The notes under the pieces are model-generated. The model was not told where the DNA came from, made no database searches, and saw only the letters and a list, made by a program, of their open reading frames with translations. Shown piece after piece: positions 57,239 through 64,000 of a stretch of DNA of 64,000 nt (position 1 is the stretch's first letter; each line of letters opens with the position of its first letter). The stretch lies in NCBI GenBank assembly GCA_002454815.1, contig DKJL01000010.1, positions 197,972-261,971 on the forward strand. The letters are read 5' to 3'. This stretch comes from Flavobacteriales bacterium UBA6693. Its GTDB lineage: Bacteria > Bacteroidota > Bacteroidia > Flavobacteriales > Weeksellaceae. The translations under genes were made by a program, and so were the position numbers.

Positions 57239-58819
57239 CTAGGTTATCATTTTTTTTATTTCTTCGAGTTCGTCAATTTCGTCGGCTGTTTTATCGCGCC
57301 GCCAGCGCACGATCCTTGGGAAACGAAGCGCAACACCACTTTTATGACGGCTGCTGAAACCGATGCCTTCAAAGGCAATTTCGAAAACCAGTTCAGGTTT
57401 AACGGTGCGGACAGGCCCGAATTTTTCGATGGCATTTTTATTGACGAATTTGCTCACTTCCATAATCTCCTTATCGGTAAGGCCGGAATAGGCTTTGGCA
57501 ATCGTGACCAATTTCTCGCCGTCCCTCACTGCGAAAGTATAGTCAGTGTAGTAACTGCTGCGTCGGCCTGAGCCTTTTTGTGCATAAATAAGCACCGCGT
57601 CAATCGTCAGTGGCGTCACTTTCCACTTCCACCAGTCGCCTTTTTTCCGGCCGGCATGGTAATGTGAGTTGAGCTCTTTCAGCATTAAACCTTCGGAGTT
57701 GTTATCGCGCGAACGGAGCCTGATTTCGGCCAGCTCGTCCCAGGTTTCGGTGTGGACGATTTCCGAGATCCTTATGTTGTCAATAGGGCTGTTCGCGATT
57801 AATTGGTCAAGTAGTATTCTGCGTTCAAACAACGGTTTTTCGCGGATGTCTTCAAATTCAAACTCTAAAATATCATAAACGAAAATGTGCACCGGAAGTT
57901 CTTCCAGCATTTTCTTGGGAATTGTTTTGCGGTTCAGTCTTTTCTGCAGTTCATTAAAATTTAAAACTTTATCATCCCGAACGACCAATATTTCTCCGTC
58001 AATGACAAAGTTGCCGCTGAATTTTTGTAGCGCTGCAGCAATTTCGGGAAACTGTTCCGTCACGAGTTCTTCGCCGCGCGACCAAATGAATATTTCGTCA
58101 TTACGTTTGATGAATTGTCCGCGGATGCCGTCCCATTTATATTCGGCCTGCCATTTTGTGCGGTCGCCGAGTTCCGTTACTTCTTTTTCAAGCGGATAAG
58201 CCAGGGAGAAGGGATAGGGTTTGGAATCGTCGGGATTGATATGTGTACCTTGAATAAGTTCATCAAAATCCACTTCGTCCATTTCCCATTTGCCCATAAT
58301 GCTGTGCATCAGCACTGTACTCTCCACACCCGAATATTTTGAAACCGCATTAATCAGTAACTTTTTGGAAACACCAATGCGGAAACTGCCGCCAATGAGT
58401 TTATTAAATATGAAACGCTCAACATGATTAAGTCCGTTCCAGGATTCCAGAACGTATTGTTTTTTCTCTTCTTCACTTTGATTTTTTAAGGTGCTCAGTT
58501 CGCTCATCCACTGCGTAAGCGACTTGTCAATTTCGTTTTCAGCATTGGGTAAAATCAGTGATAGGGTTTCGCCCAGATCGCCCACAGCCGAATACGATTC
58601 TACGAAAAGCCACTCCGGTATCCGGGTGATTTCCAACGCCCATTGCCGCAGTAAGTTCGTGTTCACGGGGCGCTTGGGGCGCTTGCCGGTGAATAATGCT
58701 AAAAACCAAAGTTTATCACTCGCGTTGGCGGTCTCCAGATAGCTGACCATCGCTTCAACTTTGGCGGTCGTTTTATTGGTGCTGTCCAGCGCATTGATGA
58801 GTTGGGCAAAATCTTTCAT
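57239..58819 (-). CDS. ATP-dependent DNA ligase of the repair cassette
   Basis: A 526-residue ATP-dependent ligase. An N-terminal all-helical DNA-binding domain (about 1-205) precedes the nucleotidyltransferase domain with the catalytic lysine motif AEYKWDGIRGQFI near residue 225, followed by DGEILVVRD, EGLMLKELNSHY and the C-terminal OB-fold with ALRFPRIVRWRRDK. This is the ligase-B type found with the Lhr helicase, distinct from the NAD-dependent replicative LigA. It seals nicks in DNA repair. Its start overlaps the exonuclease stop by 4 nt. Confidence 0.94.
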   Translation of the reverse strand: MKDFAQLINALDSTNKTTAKVEAMVSYLETANASDKLWFLALFTGKRPKRPVNTNLLRQWALEITRIPEWLFVESYSAVGDLGETLSLILPNAENEIDKSLTQWMSELSTLKNQSEEEKKQYVLESWNGLNHVERFIFNKLIGGSFRIGVSKKLLINAVSKYSGVESTVLMHSIMGKWEMDEVDFDELIQGTHINPDDSKPYPFSLAYPLEKEVTELGDRTKWQAEYKWDGIRGQFIKRNDEIFIWSRGEELVTEQFPEIAAALQKFSGNFVIDGEILVVRDDKVLNFNELQKRLNRKTIPKKMLEELPVHIFVYDILEFEFEDIREKPLFERRILLDQLIANSPIDNIRISEIVHTETWDELAEIRLRSRDNNSEGLMLKELNSHYHAGRKKGDWWKWKVTPLTIDAVLIYAQKGSGRRSSYYTDYTFAVRDGEKLVTIAKAYSGLTDKEIMEVSKFVNKNAIEKFGPVRTVKPELVFEIAFEGIGFSSRHKSGVALRFPRIVRWRRDKTADEIDELEEIKKMIT

Positions 58820-59838
58820 TCCTCGGTGCTTATTTCTTTTTCTCCGGCTTCTTCGTCGCCAAAAATCGTTTTCAGCTCTACCGCATTGATGCCGATTTCA
58901 TTTAAATATTTTGAAAAGACGGCTGTTTGTCCGTGCGTTACATAAACTTTCTCGGCTTCTGTCGCTTTTACGGTATTGATCAGGCCATTCCAGTCGGCGT
59001 GGTCGGAGATGGCAAAACCCGCATCTGCAGAACGCCAGCGCCGTGAGCCGCGTACCTGCATCCAGCCGGAACAGATTGCCGTCGCGCGGTTCGGTATTTT
59101 CTTAATTAAATTTGAATCAAACAAAGCAGGCGGCAAGACCACAATCTGGCCGTCGCACTGTTTTACATTTTCGTGAAAATCAAGTGTCGTATATTCCGGT
59201 AAATCGATACCGACAGCTTCTATACCTTCATTAAGTCTTGCAATCGACTGATGTACAAACAGGTCTGCACAACCTTCAACAGATTGCATGATGCGTTGCG
59301 CTTTGCCCAGTGAATAACCGATAAAAACCGAAGTTTTTCCGTTCCGCTGATTTTCGTGAACCCAGGCCTGCATCTGTTCGCTGTATTCCTGCGGTTTTAA
59401 CCAGTGATAAATGGGCAGCCCGAAAGTACTTTCTGTGATGAATTCGTGGCACTTCACCAGCTCAAAAGGGGTGGAAAGCCCGTCATCATCGGTTTTATAG
59501 TCACCGGAAAAAACAATGATGTAACCTTTATATTCCATCTTTATCTGTGCGGAACCGATAATGTGACCGGCGGGAAAGAACGAAACCTTAACATCATTTA
59601 TTAGAATTTCATCGCCGTAGCCGAGCGTCTGGATGTCGATATCCGGTCCAATGCGGTGCTGCAGAATGGGCTTCGTGTAATGGTGACAGAGATATTTCTT
59701 CATTCCCCACCGCGCATGATCGCCGTGACCGTGCGAAATAACGGCGAGGTCCACCGGCTTCCAGGGATCAATATAAAATTTTCCCGGCATGCAGTAAATG
59801 CCTTTGTCAGTAAGTTTAATGAATGTTTTTGATTTCAT
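58816..59838 (-). CDS. Ligase-associated metallo-beta-lactamase-fold exonuclease
   Basis: A 340-residue nuclease of the SNM1/CPSF-like MBL fold. The zinc motif ISHGHGDHARWG lies near residue 33, with further His/Asp ligands in FFPAGHIIGSAQ and VFSGDYKTDD, and the C-terminal ISDHADWNGLINTV and VYVTHGQTA. It is the first gene of the repair cassette and would act as a DNA exonuclease with the ligase. A possible -7 box TACATTTA lies about 30 nt upstream on the minus strand (59867-59874), without a clear -33. Confidence 0.92.
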   Translation of the reverse strand: MKSKTFIKLTDKGIYCMPGKFYIDPWKPVDLAVISHGHGDHARWGMKKYLCHHYTKPILQHRIGPDIDIQTLGYGDEILINDVKVSFFPAGHIIGSAQIKMEYKGYIIVFSGDYKTDDDGLSTPFELVKCHEFITESTFGLPIYHWLKPQEYSEQMQAWVHENQRNGKTSVFIGYSLGKAQRIMQSVEGCADLFVHQSIARLNEGIEAVGIDLPEYTTLDFHENVKQCDGQIVVLPPALFDSNLIKKIPNRATAICSGWMQVRGSRRWRSADAGFAISDHADWNGLINTVKATEAEKVYVTHGQTAVFSKYLNEIGINAVELKTIFGDEEAGEKEISTEE

Positions 59839-60008
59839 GCAAAGCGAGGATCGGTTGGTTTTGAATTAAATGTACTGTTATTCAAAAACTACACCTTTCC
59901 GGTGGAGCCCTCAATTCTATCCCAACTGACTGGTGAAAGGCAATGTATTTTATCTTCAAAAAGTGTAACATAATTAAGTTTCTAATGACTAAATAATAAA
60001 TCTTTGCA

Positions 60009-62084
60009 ATGAAAAGTTTAAATATCAGTATTCTGGCATTTGCCGGTATTATCGCACTCGGTTCGTGCACCTCCAGGACCGCCACAACATCAGAGCCTGC
60101 GCCGGTTACTACTGCCCAGGAAACCACGGACTACGGCCTAGATTTTTCGACCTTCGACAAATCGGTGCGCCCGCAGGACGATTTCTACAGTTTCGTTAAT
60201 GGCAATTGGATGAAAACCGCGCAGATTCCGTCCGACAAATCTACGTGGGGAAGCTTTAATAAGCTGGCTGAAGACACGGATAATAACTCGATGACGATTC
60301 TTAATTCTCTGCTTAATGATAATTTTCCCGCCAACAGCGAAGGAAGAAAAATCCAGGATTTGTACGGGACTTATATGGACATGTCCAAACGTAATGCCGA
60401 CGGACTAACGCCTATAAAAACCGATCTGGCAAAAATCGATGCGATCAGCAATCTCGCCGATTTGCAGAAATATCTTGTAGAAGCCACCAAAATGGGAGAA
60501 AATCCTTTTTATTCCTGGAGTGTTTTTTCTGACCTGAAAAATTCTTCCATGAATGCTGTTTATCTGGACAACGCCACTTTAGGCCTTGGCAGAGATTATT
60601 ACCAAAAATCCAATCCTAAGAATACTGAAACGCTGGCCGCTTACACCAACTATGTTGCCGGAATGCTGGACGAGCTGGGTTACAAAAATTCGGCAGTCAC
60701 CGCACAGTCAATCGTGGATTTCGAAAAAAGTATCGCGCAGACTTTTCTTACCAACGAGCAGGTTCGAGATGCAACGCTCCAGTATAACCCACGCACGATG
60801 TCGGAACTGGCAAAAATGTCCAAAAATGTAAATCTCCCAGCTTTTCTTACCGCAGCCGGCGTAAACACTGACCGCGCTATAATCGGTGAGCTGAAGTACT
60901 ACGAAAACCTGGACCGTTTCATCAACGCGAAAAACCTGCCGCTTCTCAAAGATTACATGAAATTCCACCTTCTCTCGGGCAGCGCCTCATATCTTTCCAA
61001 AGATCTGGACGATAAAAAGTTTGCCTTTTACGGTAAATATCTGCGCGGACAAGAGCAGCAGCGCGCGCAGAATAAGAGAGGTTACGAACTAATTGGCGGT
61101 GTTTTGGGCGAGGCATTTGGAAAATTATATGTAGAAAAATATTTTCCTGCTGAGGCAAAATCTCAGATGGTAGAACTCATCGATTATTTGAAGAAAAGTT
61201 TTGCGCAGCACATCAGCGATCTCAGTTGGATGTCTTCGGTTACCAAAGAAAAAGCCTTGATGAAACTCAACCGTTTTACGGTGAAAGTTGCGTATCCCGA
61301 TAAGTGGAAAGATTACTCAGCACTCGCCATTACTCCCGAAGAAGAAGGTGGCACACTCTACAAAAATCTGCACAATGTGTCGGCCTGGCAATATCAGCGC
61401 GAACTCGAAAAAGTGGGCAAACCTGTGGACCGTACTGAATGGGGCATGACGCCACAAACCGTCAACGCGTACTACAATCCGGTAAATAATGAAATTGTTT
61501 TTCCAGCCGCCATTTTGCAGCCACCGTTTTTCAATCCTAAAGCTGATGCCGCCGTTAACTTCGGGGGAATTGGTGCCGTAATAGGTCACGAGATCACGCA
61601 CGGTTTTGATGATTCAGGCGCACAGTTTGATGCCGACGGAAATCTTGTCGACTGGTGGACACCGGAGGATAAATCCAACTTCCAAAAGGCGACCAAAGCA
61701 CTCGCGGCACAATACGACCAGTATGAAGCGGTGAAAGGCACCTTCGTAAACGGCAGCTTCACCAACGGCGAAAATATCGCCGATTTAGGTGGAGTAAACA
61801 TCGCGTATGACGCACTGCAGATGTATCTCAAAGATCACGGAAATCCAGGCCTGATCAGCGGCTACACGCAGGATCAGCGTTTCTTTATGAGTTGGGCTAC
61901 CGTTTGGCGCACCTTGCAGAGGGAGGCGGCACTTGTCAACCAGATCAAGACGGATGAACACTCGCCAGGCCTTTACCGCACGTTCGGACCCTTGGTGAAC
62001 ACCGACGCCTTTTACAAAGCATTCGACGTGAAAGAAGGAGATAAACATTACAAAAAACCGGAGGACCGTATCCGTATTTGGTAA
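60009..62084 (+). CDS. M13-family metallopeptidase, outer-membrane lipoprotein (copy 1)
   Basis: A 691-residue neprilysin-like zinc peptidase. The signal with lipobox (IIALGSC, Cys20) indicates a lipoprotein. The long N-terminal helical domain begins with DDFYSFVNGNWMKTAQIPSD. The catalytic domain has VIGHEITHGFDDSG (HExxH zinc ligands), GENIADLGGV (third zinc ligand Glu) and ends DRIRIW, as in the family; NAYYNPVNNEIVFPAAILQ is the substrate-binding stretch. M13 enzymes cut short peptides. The ATG is only 2 nt after a near-consensus -7 box (AATCTTTG, 59999-60006). A second M13 gene follows after a repeat-rich gap. Confidence 0.95.
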   Translation: MKSLNISILAFAGIIALGSCTSRTATTSEPAPVTTAQETTDYGLDFSTFDKSVRPQDDFYSFVNGNWMKTAQIPSDKSTWGSFNKLAEDTDNNSMTILNSLLNDNFPANSEGRKIQDLYGTYMDMSKRNADGLTPIKTDLAKIDAISNLADLQKYLVEATKMGENPFYSWSVFSDLKNSSMNAVYLDNATLGLGRDYYQKSNPKNTETLAAYTNYVAGMLDELGYKNSAVTAQSIVDFEKSIAQTFLTNEQVRDATLQYNPRTMSELAKMSKNVNLPAFLTAAGVNTDRAIIGELKYYENLDRFINAKNLPLLKDYMKFHLLSGSASYLSKDLDDKKFAFYGKYLRGQEQQRAQNKRGYELIGGVLGEAFGKLYVEKYFPAEAKSQMVELIDYLKKSFAQHISDLSWMSSVTKEKALMKLNRFTVKVAYPDKWKDYSALAITPEEEGGTLYKNLHNVSAWQYQRELEKVGKPVDRTEWGMTPQTVNAYYNPVNNEIVFPAAILQPPFFNPKADAAVNFGGIGAVIGHEITHGFDDSGAQFDADGNLVDWWTPEDKSNFQKATKALAAQYDQYEAVKGTFVNGSFTNGENIADLGGVNIAYDALQMYLKDHGNPGLISGYTQDQRFFMSWATVWRTLQREAALVNQIKTDEHSPGLYRTFGPLVNTDAFYKAFDVKEGDKHYKKPEDRIRIW

Positions 62085-62100
62085 GAAAATCCGGGCGTAT

Positions 62101-62130
62101 GCCGCGCTGGCAGTTAGCTGCCCACGCGGC
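62101..62130 (+). repeat. Long hairpin after the first M13 gene
   Basis: GCCGCG (62101-62106) pairs with CGCGGC (62125-62130), and inside it GGCAG (62109-62113) pairs with CTGCC (62118-62122), loop TTAG. This makes a nested GC-rich stem of 11 bp without a T-run. Confidence 0.75.
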
Positions 62131-62135
62131 ACCGG

Positions 62136-62179
62136 GCTTTCCGCTATATCCCGCCTTTGGCGGGGATGCCGCTGCAATC
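62136..62179 (-). repeat. Palindromic repeat element, copy 2 (inverted)
   Basis: On the plus strand: GCTTTCCGCTATATC (62136-62150), hairpin CCGCC-TTT-GGCGG (62151-62163), GGATGCCGCTGCAATC (62164-62179). These flanks are the exact reverse complement of the flanks at 42245-42304, while the central hairpin differs. Confidence 0.85.
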
Positions 62180-62213
62180 CCTTACGCAATTTCCGCTATT
62201 TTAGAAGGTTAGG

Positions 62214-62244
62214 TTTCAAAAAATAGAAAATATTGTTATCTTTA
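62214..62244 (+). promoter_or_regulatory. Promoter of the second M13 gene
   Basis: TTTC at 62214-62217, 19 nt spacer, TATCTTTA at 62237-62244, about 35 nt before the ATG at 62280. A slightly degenerate match to the consensus. Confidence 0.5.
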
Positions 62245-62279
62245 CAATAACCGAAATTAATATTCAACAAAAAAGTTAT

Positions 62280-64000
62280 ATGAAAAAAATGACCATTGCG
62301 GTGCTCGCTTTTTCCGGCACTGTATTCTTAAATTCGTGTTCCACAACAACTGCCACCACCGCAGACAACACTACTGCCGTGGAGCAGCCATCTGCGCCGG
62401 TGATGAAAGAAATTCCCGAGGAAGGTCTGAATTTATCCTATATGGATGCCAGCGTGCGTCCGCAGGATGATTTCTTCCATTATGTGAATGGTAACTGGAT
62501 GAAGACTGCCACGATTCCTTCCGACAAATCAAGTTGGGGAAGTTTCAACGCGCTTCGTGAAGACGTTGACAATGCTTCACTTCAGATCCTCAATAAAATT
62601 CTGACCGACCGGTTCGAAGCGGGTTCTGAAGGACAAAAAATTCAGAGTTTGTACGGCACTTTCATGGATTGGGACAAGCGGAATGCTGATGGCATCAACC
62701 CCATTAAAGCTGATCTGCAAAAAATTGACAATATTAAAACCGTCGCTGGCCTGCAAAGCTATCTGACGGAAGCCACAAAAACAGGCGATAATCCGTTTTA
62801 CGCTTGGCGTGTAGGGGCAGACATGAAAAACTCAGTGATGAATGCCGTTTATCTGGGTGGTGCTTCTCTTGGATTGGGCCGCGATTATTACCAGAAAACA
62901 AACGATGCAAACACCAAAACACTTTCGGAATATCAAAAGTATCTGACGCAACTCTTCGAGGCAATTGGTCAGAAAAACGCAGACCAAACCGCACAGAGAG
63001 TCGTTGCGTTTGAAAAACAACTCGCGCAGGATTTACTCACCAACGAGCAGAACCGCGATGCCAACCTTCGTTATAATCCGAAAACAATGCCCGAGCTTTC
63101 CAAATTGGTAAAGCAGGTTAATCTACCTAAATATCTAAATGACGCAGGCGTAAAAACGGATAAAGTAATCGTCAGCGAGCTGAAATATTACCAGAACATG
63201 GATTCGTGGATGAATGCGCGCACGTTGCCTCTGATCAAGGATTACCTAAAGGCACGTTTGGTTTCTTCCAACGCCGGAAATCTTAATAAGCAACTGGACG
63301 ACATCAACTTTAACTTCTACTCTAAATATCTGCAAGGCCAAATGGAACAGCGCCCGATGGACAAGCGTGGTCTTGGCATCATAAACGGCGTTTTGGGTGA
63401 GGCGTTTGGTAAATTATACGTTGATGAATATTTCCCGGCAGAAGCAAAAAGCCAGATGCAGGAATATATAACGTATCTGAAAAAATCATTCAAGCAGCAC
63501 ATTGCCGATCTCGACTGGATGTCGCCGGAAACTAAGGTGAAAGCTCAGGAAAAATTAGCTAAATTCTCCGTAAAGATTGCTTATCCGGACACCTGGAAAG
63601 ATTATTCGAAAATGCAGCTTACCGGTCCCGAGGCAGGCGGAACTTACTACAAGAACTTGCAGAATATCACCGCCTGGCACTACGCCAAAAATCTTGACAA
63701 AGTTGGCCAACCGGTCGACAAAACCGAGTGGGGCATGTCGCCGCAAACAGTCAACGCATACTACAGCGGCTCTAATAACGAGATTGTGTTCCCGGCAGCC
63801 ATTCTGCAGCCGCCGTTCTTTAATTTCAAGGCAGATCCTGCAGTAAACTTTGGTGGGATTGGCGCCGTTATTGGACACGAAATTTCCCACGGTTTCGATG
63901 ATTCCGGTTCTCGGTTCGATGGCGACGGTAACCTGAATAACTGGTGGACCGATGCCGACCGCAAAAATTTCGATGAAAAAGTGGCGCAGTTGGCAAATCA
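62280..64000 (+). CDS. M13-family metallopeptidase, outer-membrane lipoprotein (copy 2, cut by window end)
   Basis: About 573 codons are visible; the 3' end is outside the window. The translation begins MKKMTIAVLAFSGTVFLNSC, a lipoprotein signal with Cys20. It runs parallel to the first M13 gene throughout: RPQDDFFHYVNGNWMKTATI, GLGRDYYQKTND, TEWGMSPQTVNAYY and the zinc site VIGHEISHGFDDSG near 63870-63905. The two proteins are clear paralogues from a tandem duplication. The reading frame is open to the window end. Signal and promoter box at 62237-62244 indicate separate expression. Confidence 0.94.
   Translation, partial: MKKMTIAVLAFSGTVFLNSCSTTTATTADNTTAVEQPSAPVMKEIPEEGLNLSYMDASVRPQDDFFHYVNGNWMKTATIPSDKSSWGSFNALREDVDNASLQILNKILTDRFEAGSEGQKIQSLYGTFMDWDKRNADGINPIKADLQKIDNIKTVAGLQSYLTEATKTGDNPFYAWRVGADMKNSVMNAVYLGGASLGLGRDYYQKTNDANTKTLSEYQKYLTQLFEAIGQKNADQTAQRVVAFEKQLAQDLLTNEQNRDANLRYNPKTMPELSKLVKQVNLPKYLNDAGVKTDKVIVSELKYYQNMDSWMNARTLPLIKDYLKARLVSSNAGNLNKQLDDINFNFYSKYLQGQMEQRPMDKRGLGIINGVLGEAFGKLYVDEYFPAEAKSQMQEYITYLKKSFKQHIADLDWMSPETKVKAQEKLAKFSVKIAYPDTWKDYSKMQLTGPEAGGTYYKNLQNITAWHYAKNLDKVGQPVDKTEWGMSPQTVNAYYSGSNNEIVFPAAILQPPFFNFKADPAVNFGGIGAVIGHEISHGFDDSGSRFDGDGNLNNWWTDADRKNFDEKVAQLAN

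Noticed and set aside
1..64000. tRNA, rRNA, CRISPR, insertion sequence or prophage genes
   Set aside because: None was recognised on reading either strand; short tRNA-like folds were not tested by computation, so a missed small RNA is possible.

Overview
The window looks like a chromosomal segment of a flavobacterium, most likely Weeksellaceae (Chryseobacterium/Kaistella type). The signs are: Bacteroidota promoters with a -7 box TAnnTTTG directly upstream of many genes, very few Shine-Dalgarno sequences, a type IX secretion sorting domain, a MoxR/DUF58/BatD/BatA cluster, a ribosomal protein S16 with a long C-terminal tail, and a moderate GC genome with AT-rich gaps. No rRNA, tRNA, CRISPR array, prophage or insertion sequence was recognised. 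The taxonomic call is inference from gene content and sequence style, not from a marker comparison.

Layout. 1-2983 (minus): Bat aerotolerance-type operon (MoxR ATPase, DUF58, BatD-like, BatA cut by the window edge). 3226-10598 (mostly plus): DinB protein, RlmB, Gre-like factor, nitroreductase, HemB (minus), a tiny T9SS-sorted protein, NDH-2, TrmD, an EEP-family nuclease/phosphatase and an Lrp/AsnC regulator. 10742-14200: deoC with a double-domain aldehyde dehydrogenase, a probable deoxyribose-phosphate to acetate route. 14278-18671: GH25 lysozyme, a trimethylamine monooxygenase homologue, RlmF and a DUF2383 protein. 18889-25188: ABC-F ATPase, APC permease, then a TonB-dependent siderophore receptor behind a strong Fur-like palindrome, and a PepSY membrane protein. 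25342-29815: rpsP-rimM, asnS, rpoN. 29886-31044 (minus): ECF sigma factor overlapping a membrane protein that may be its regulator. 31164-35988: LptB with an unexplained C-terminal domain, an ABC exporter, a lipoprotein, an HD protein and a membrane protein. 35993-40486 (minus): MacAB-like tripartite efflux operon with two different permeases.

40873-44051: class I ribonucleotide reductase, nrdB then nrdA, both without an ATP-cone and separated by about 550 bp of nested palindromic repeats. 44591-48048: a compact cbb3-like haem-copper oxidase in four genes (CcoN-like subunit, di-haem CcoO/CcoP-like cytochrome, two small membrane proteins). 48116-52788: unknown small protein, second ECF sigma factor, lipA, secreted dienelactone hydrolase, Dps with a PNPOx-fold stress protein, lipocalin. 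52864-59838: cinA converging on the four-gene ligase-associated DNA repair cassette (MBL exonuclease, ATP-dependent ligase, Lhr-type helicase, PdeM). 60009-64000: two tandem M13 metallopeptidase lipoproteins, the second cut by the window end.

The most notable signals beyond routine annotation are: (1) an intergenic repeat found twice (42245-42308 and 62136-62179, opposite orientation) whose flanks are nearly identical while the hairpin between them differs completely in sequence but stays self-complementary; (2) the compact cbb3 locus; (3) the LptB C-terminal domain; (4) a Gre-like protein without the acidic loop residues of GreA; (5) several promoters whose -7 box lies only 2-8 nt before the start codon, implying leaderless transcripts; (6) a T9SS protein that is almost nothing but its sorting domain.
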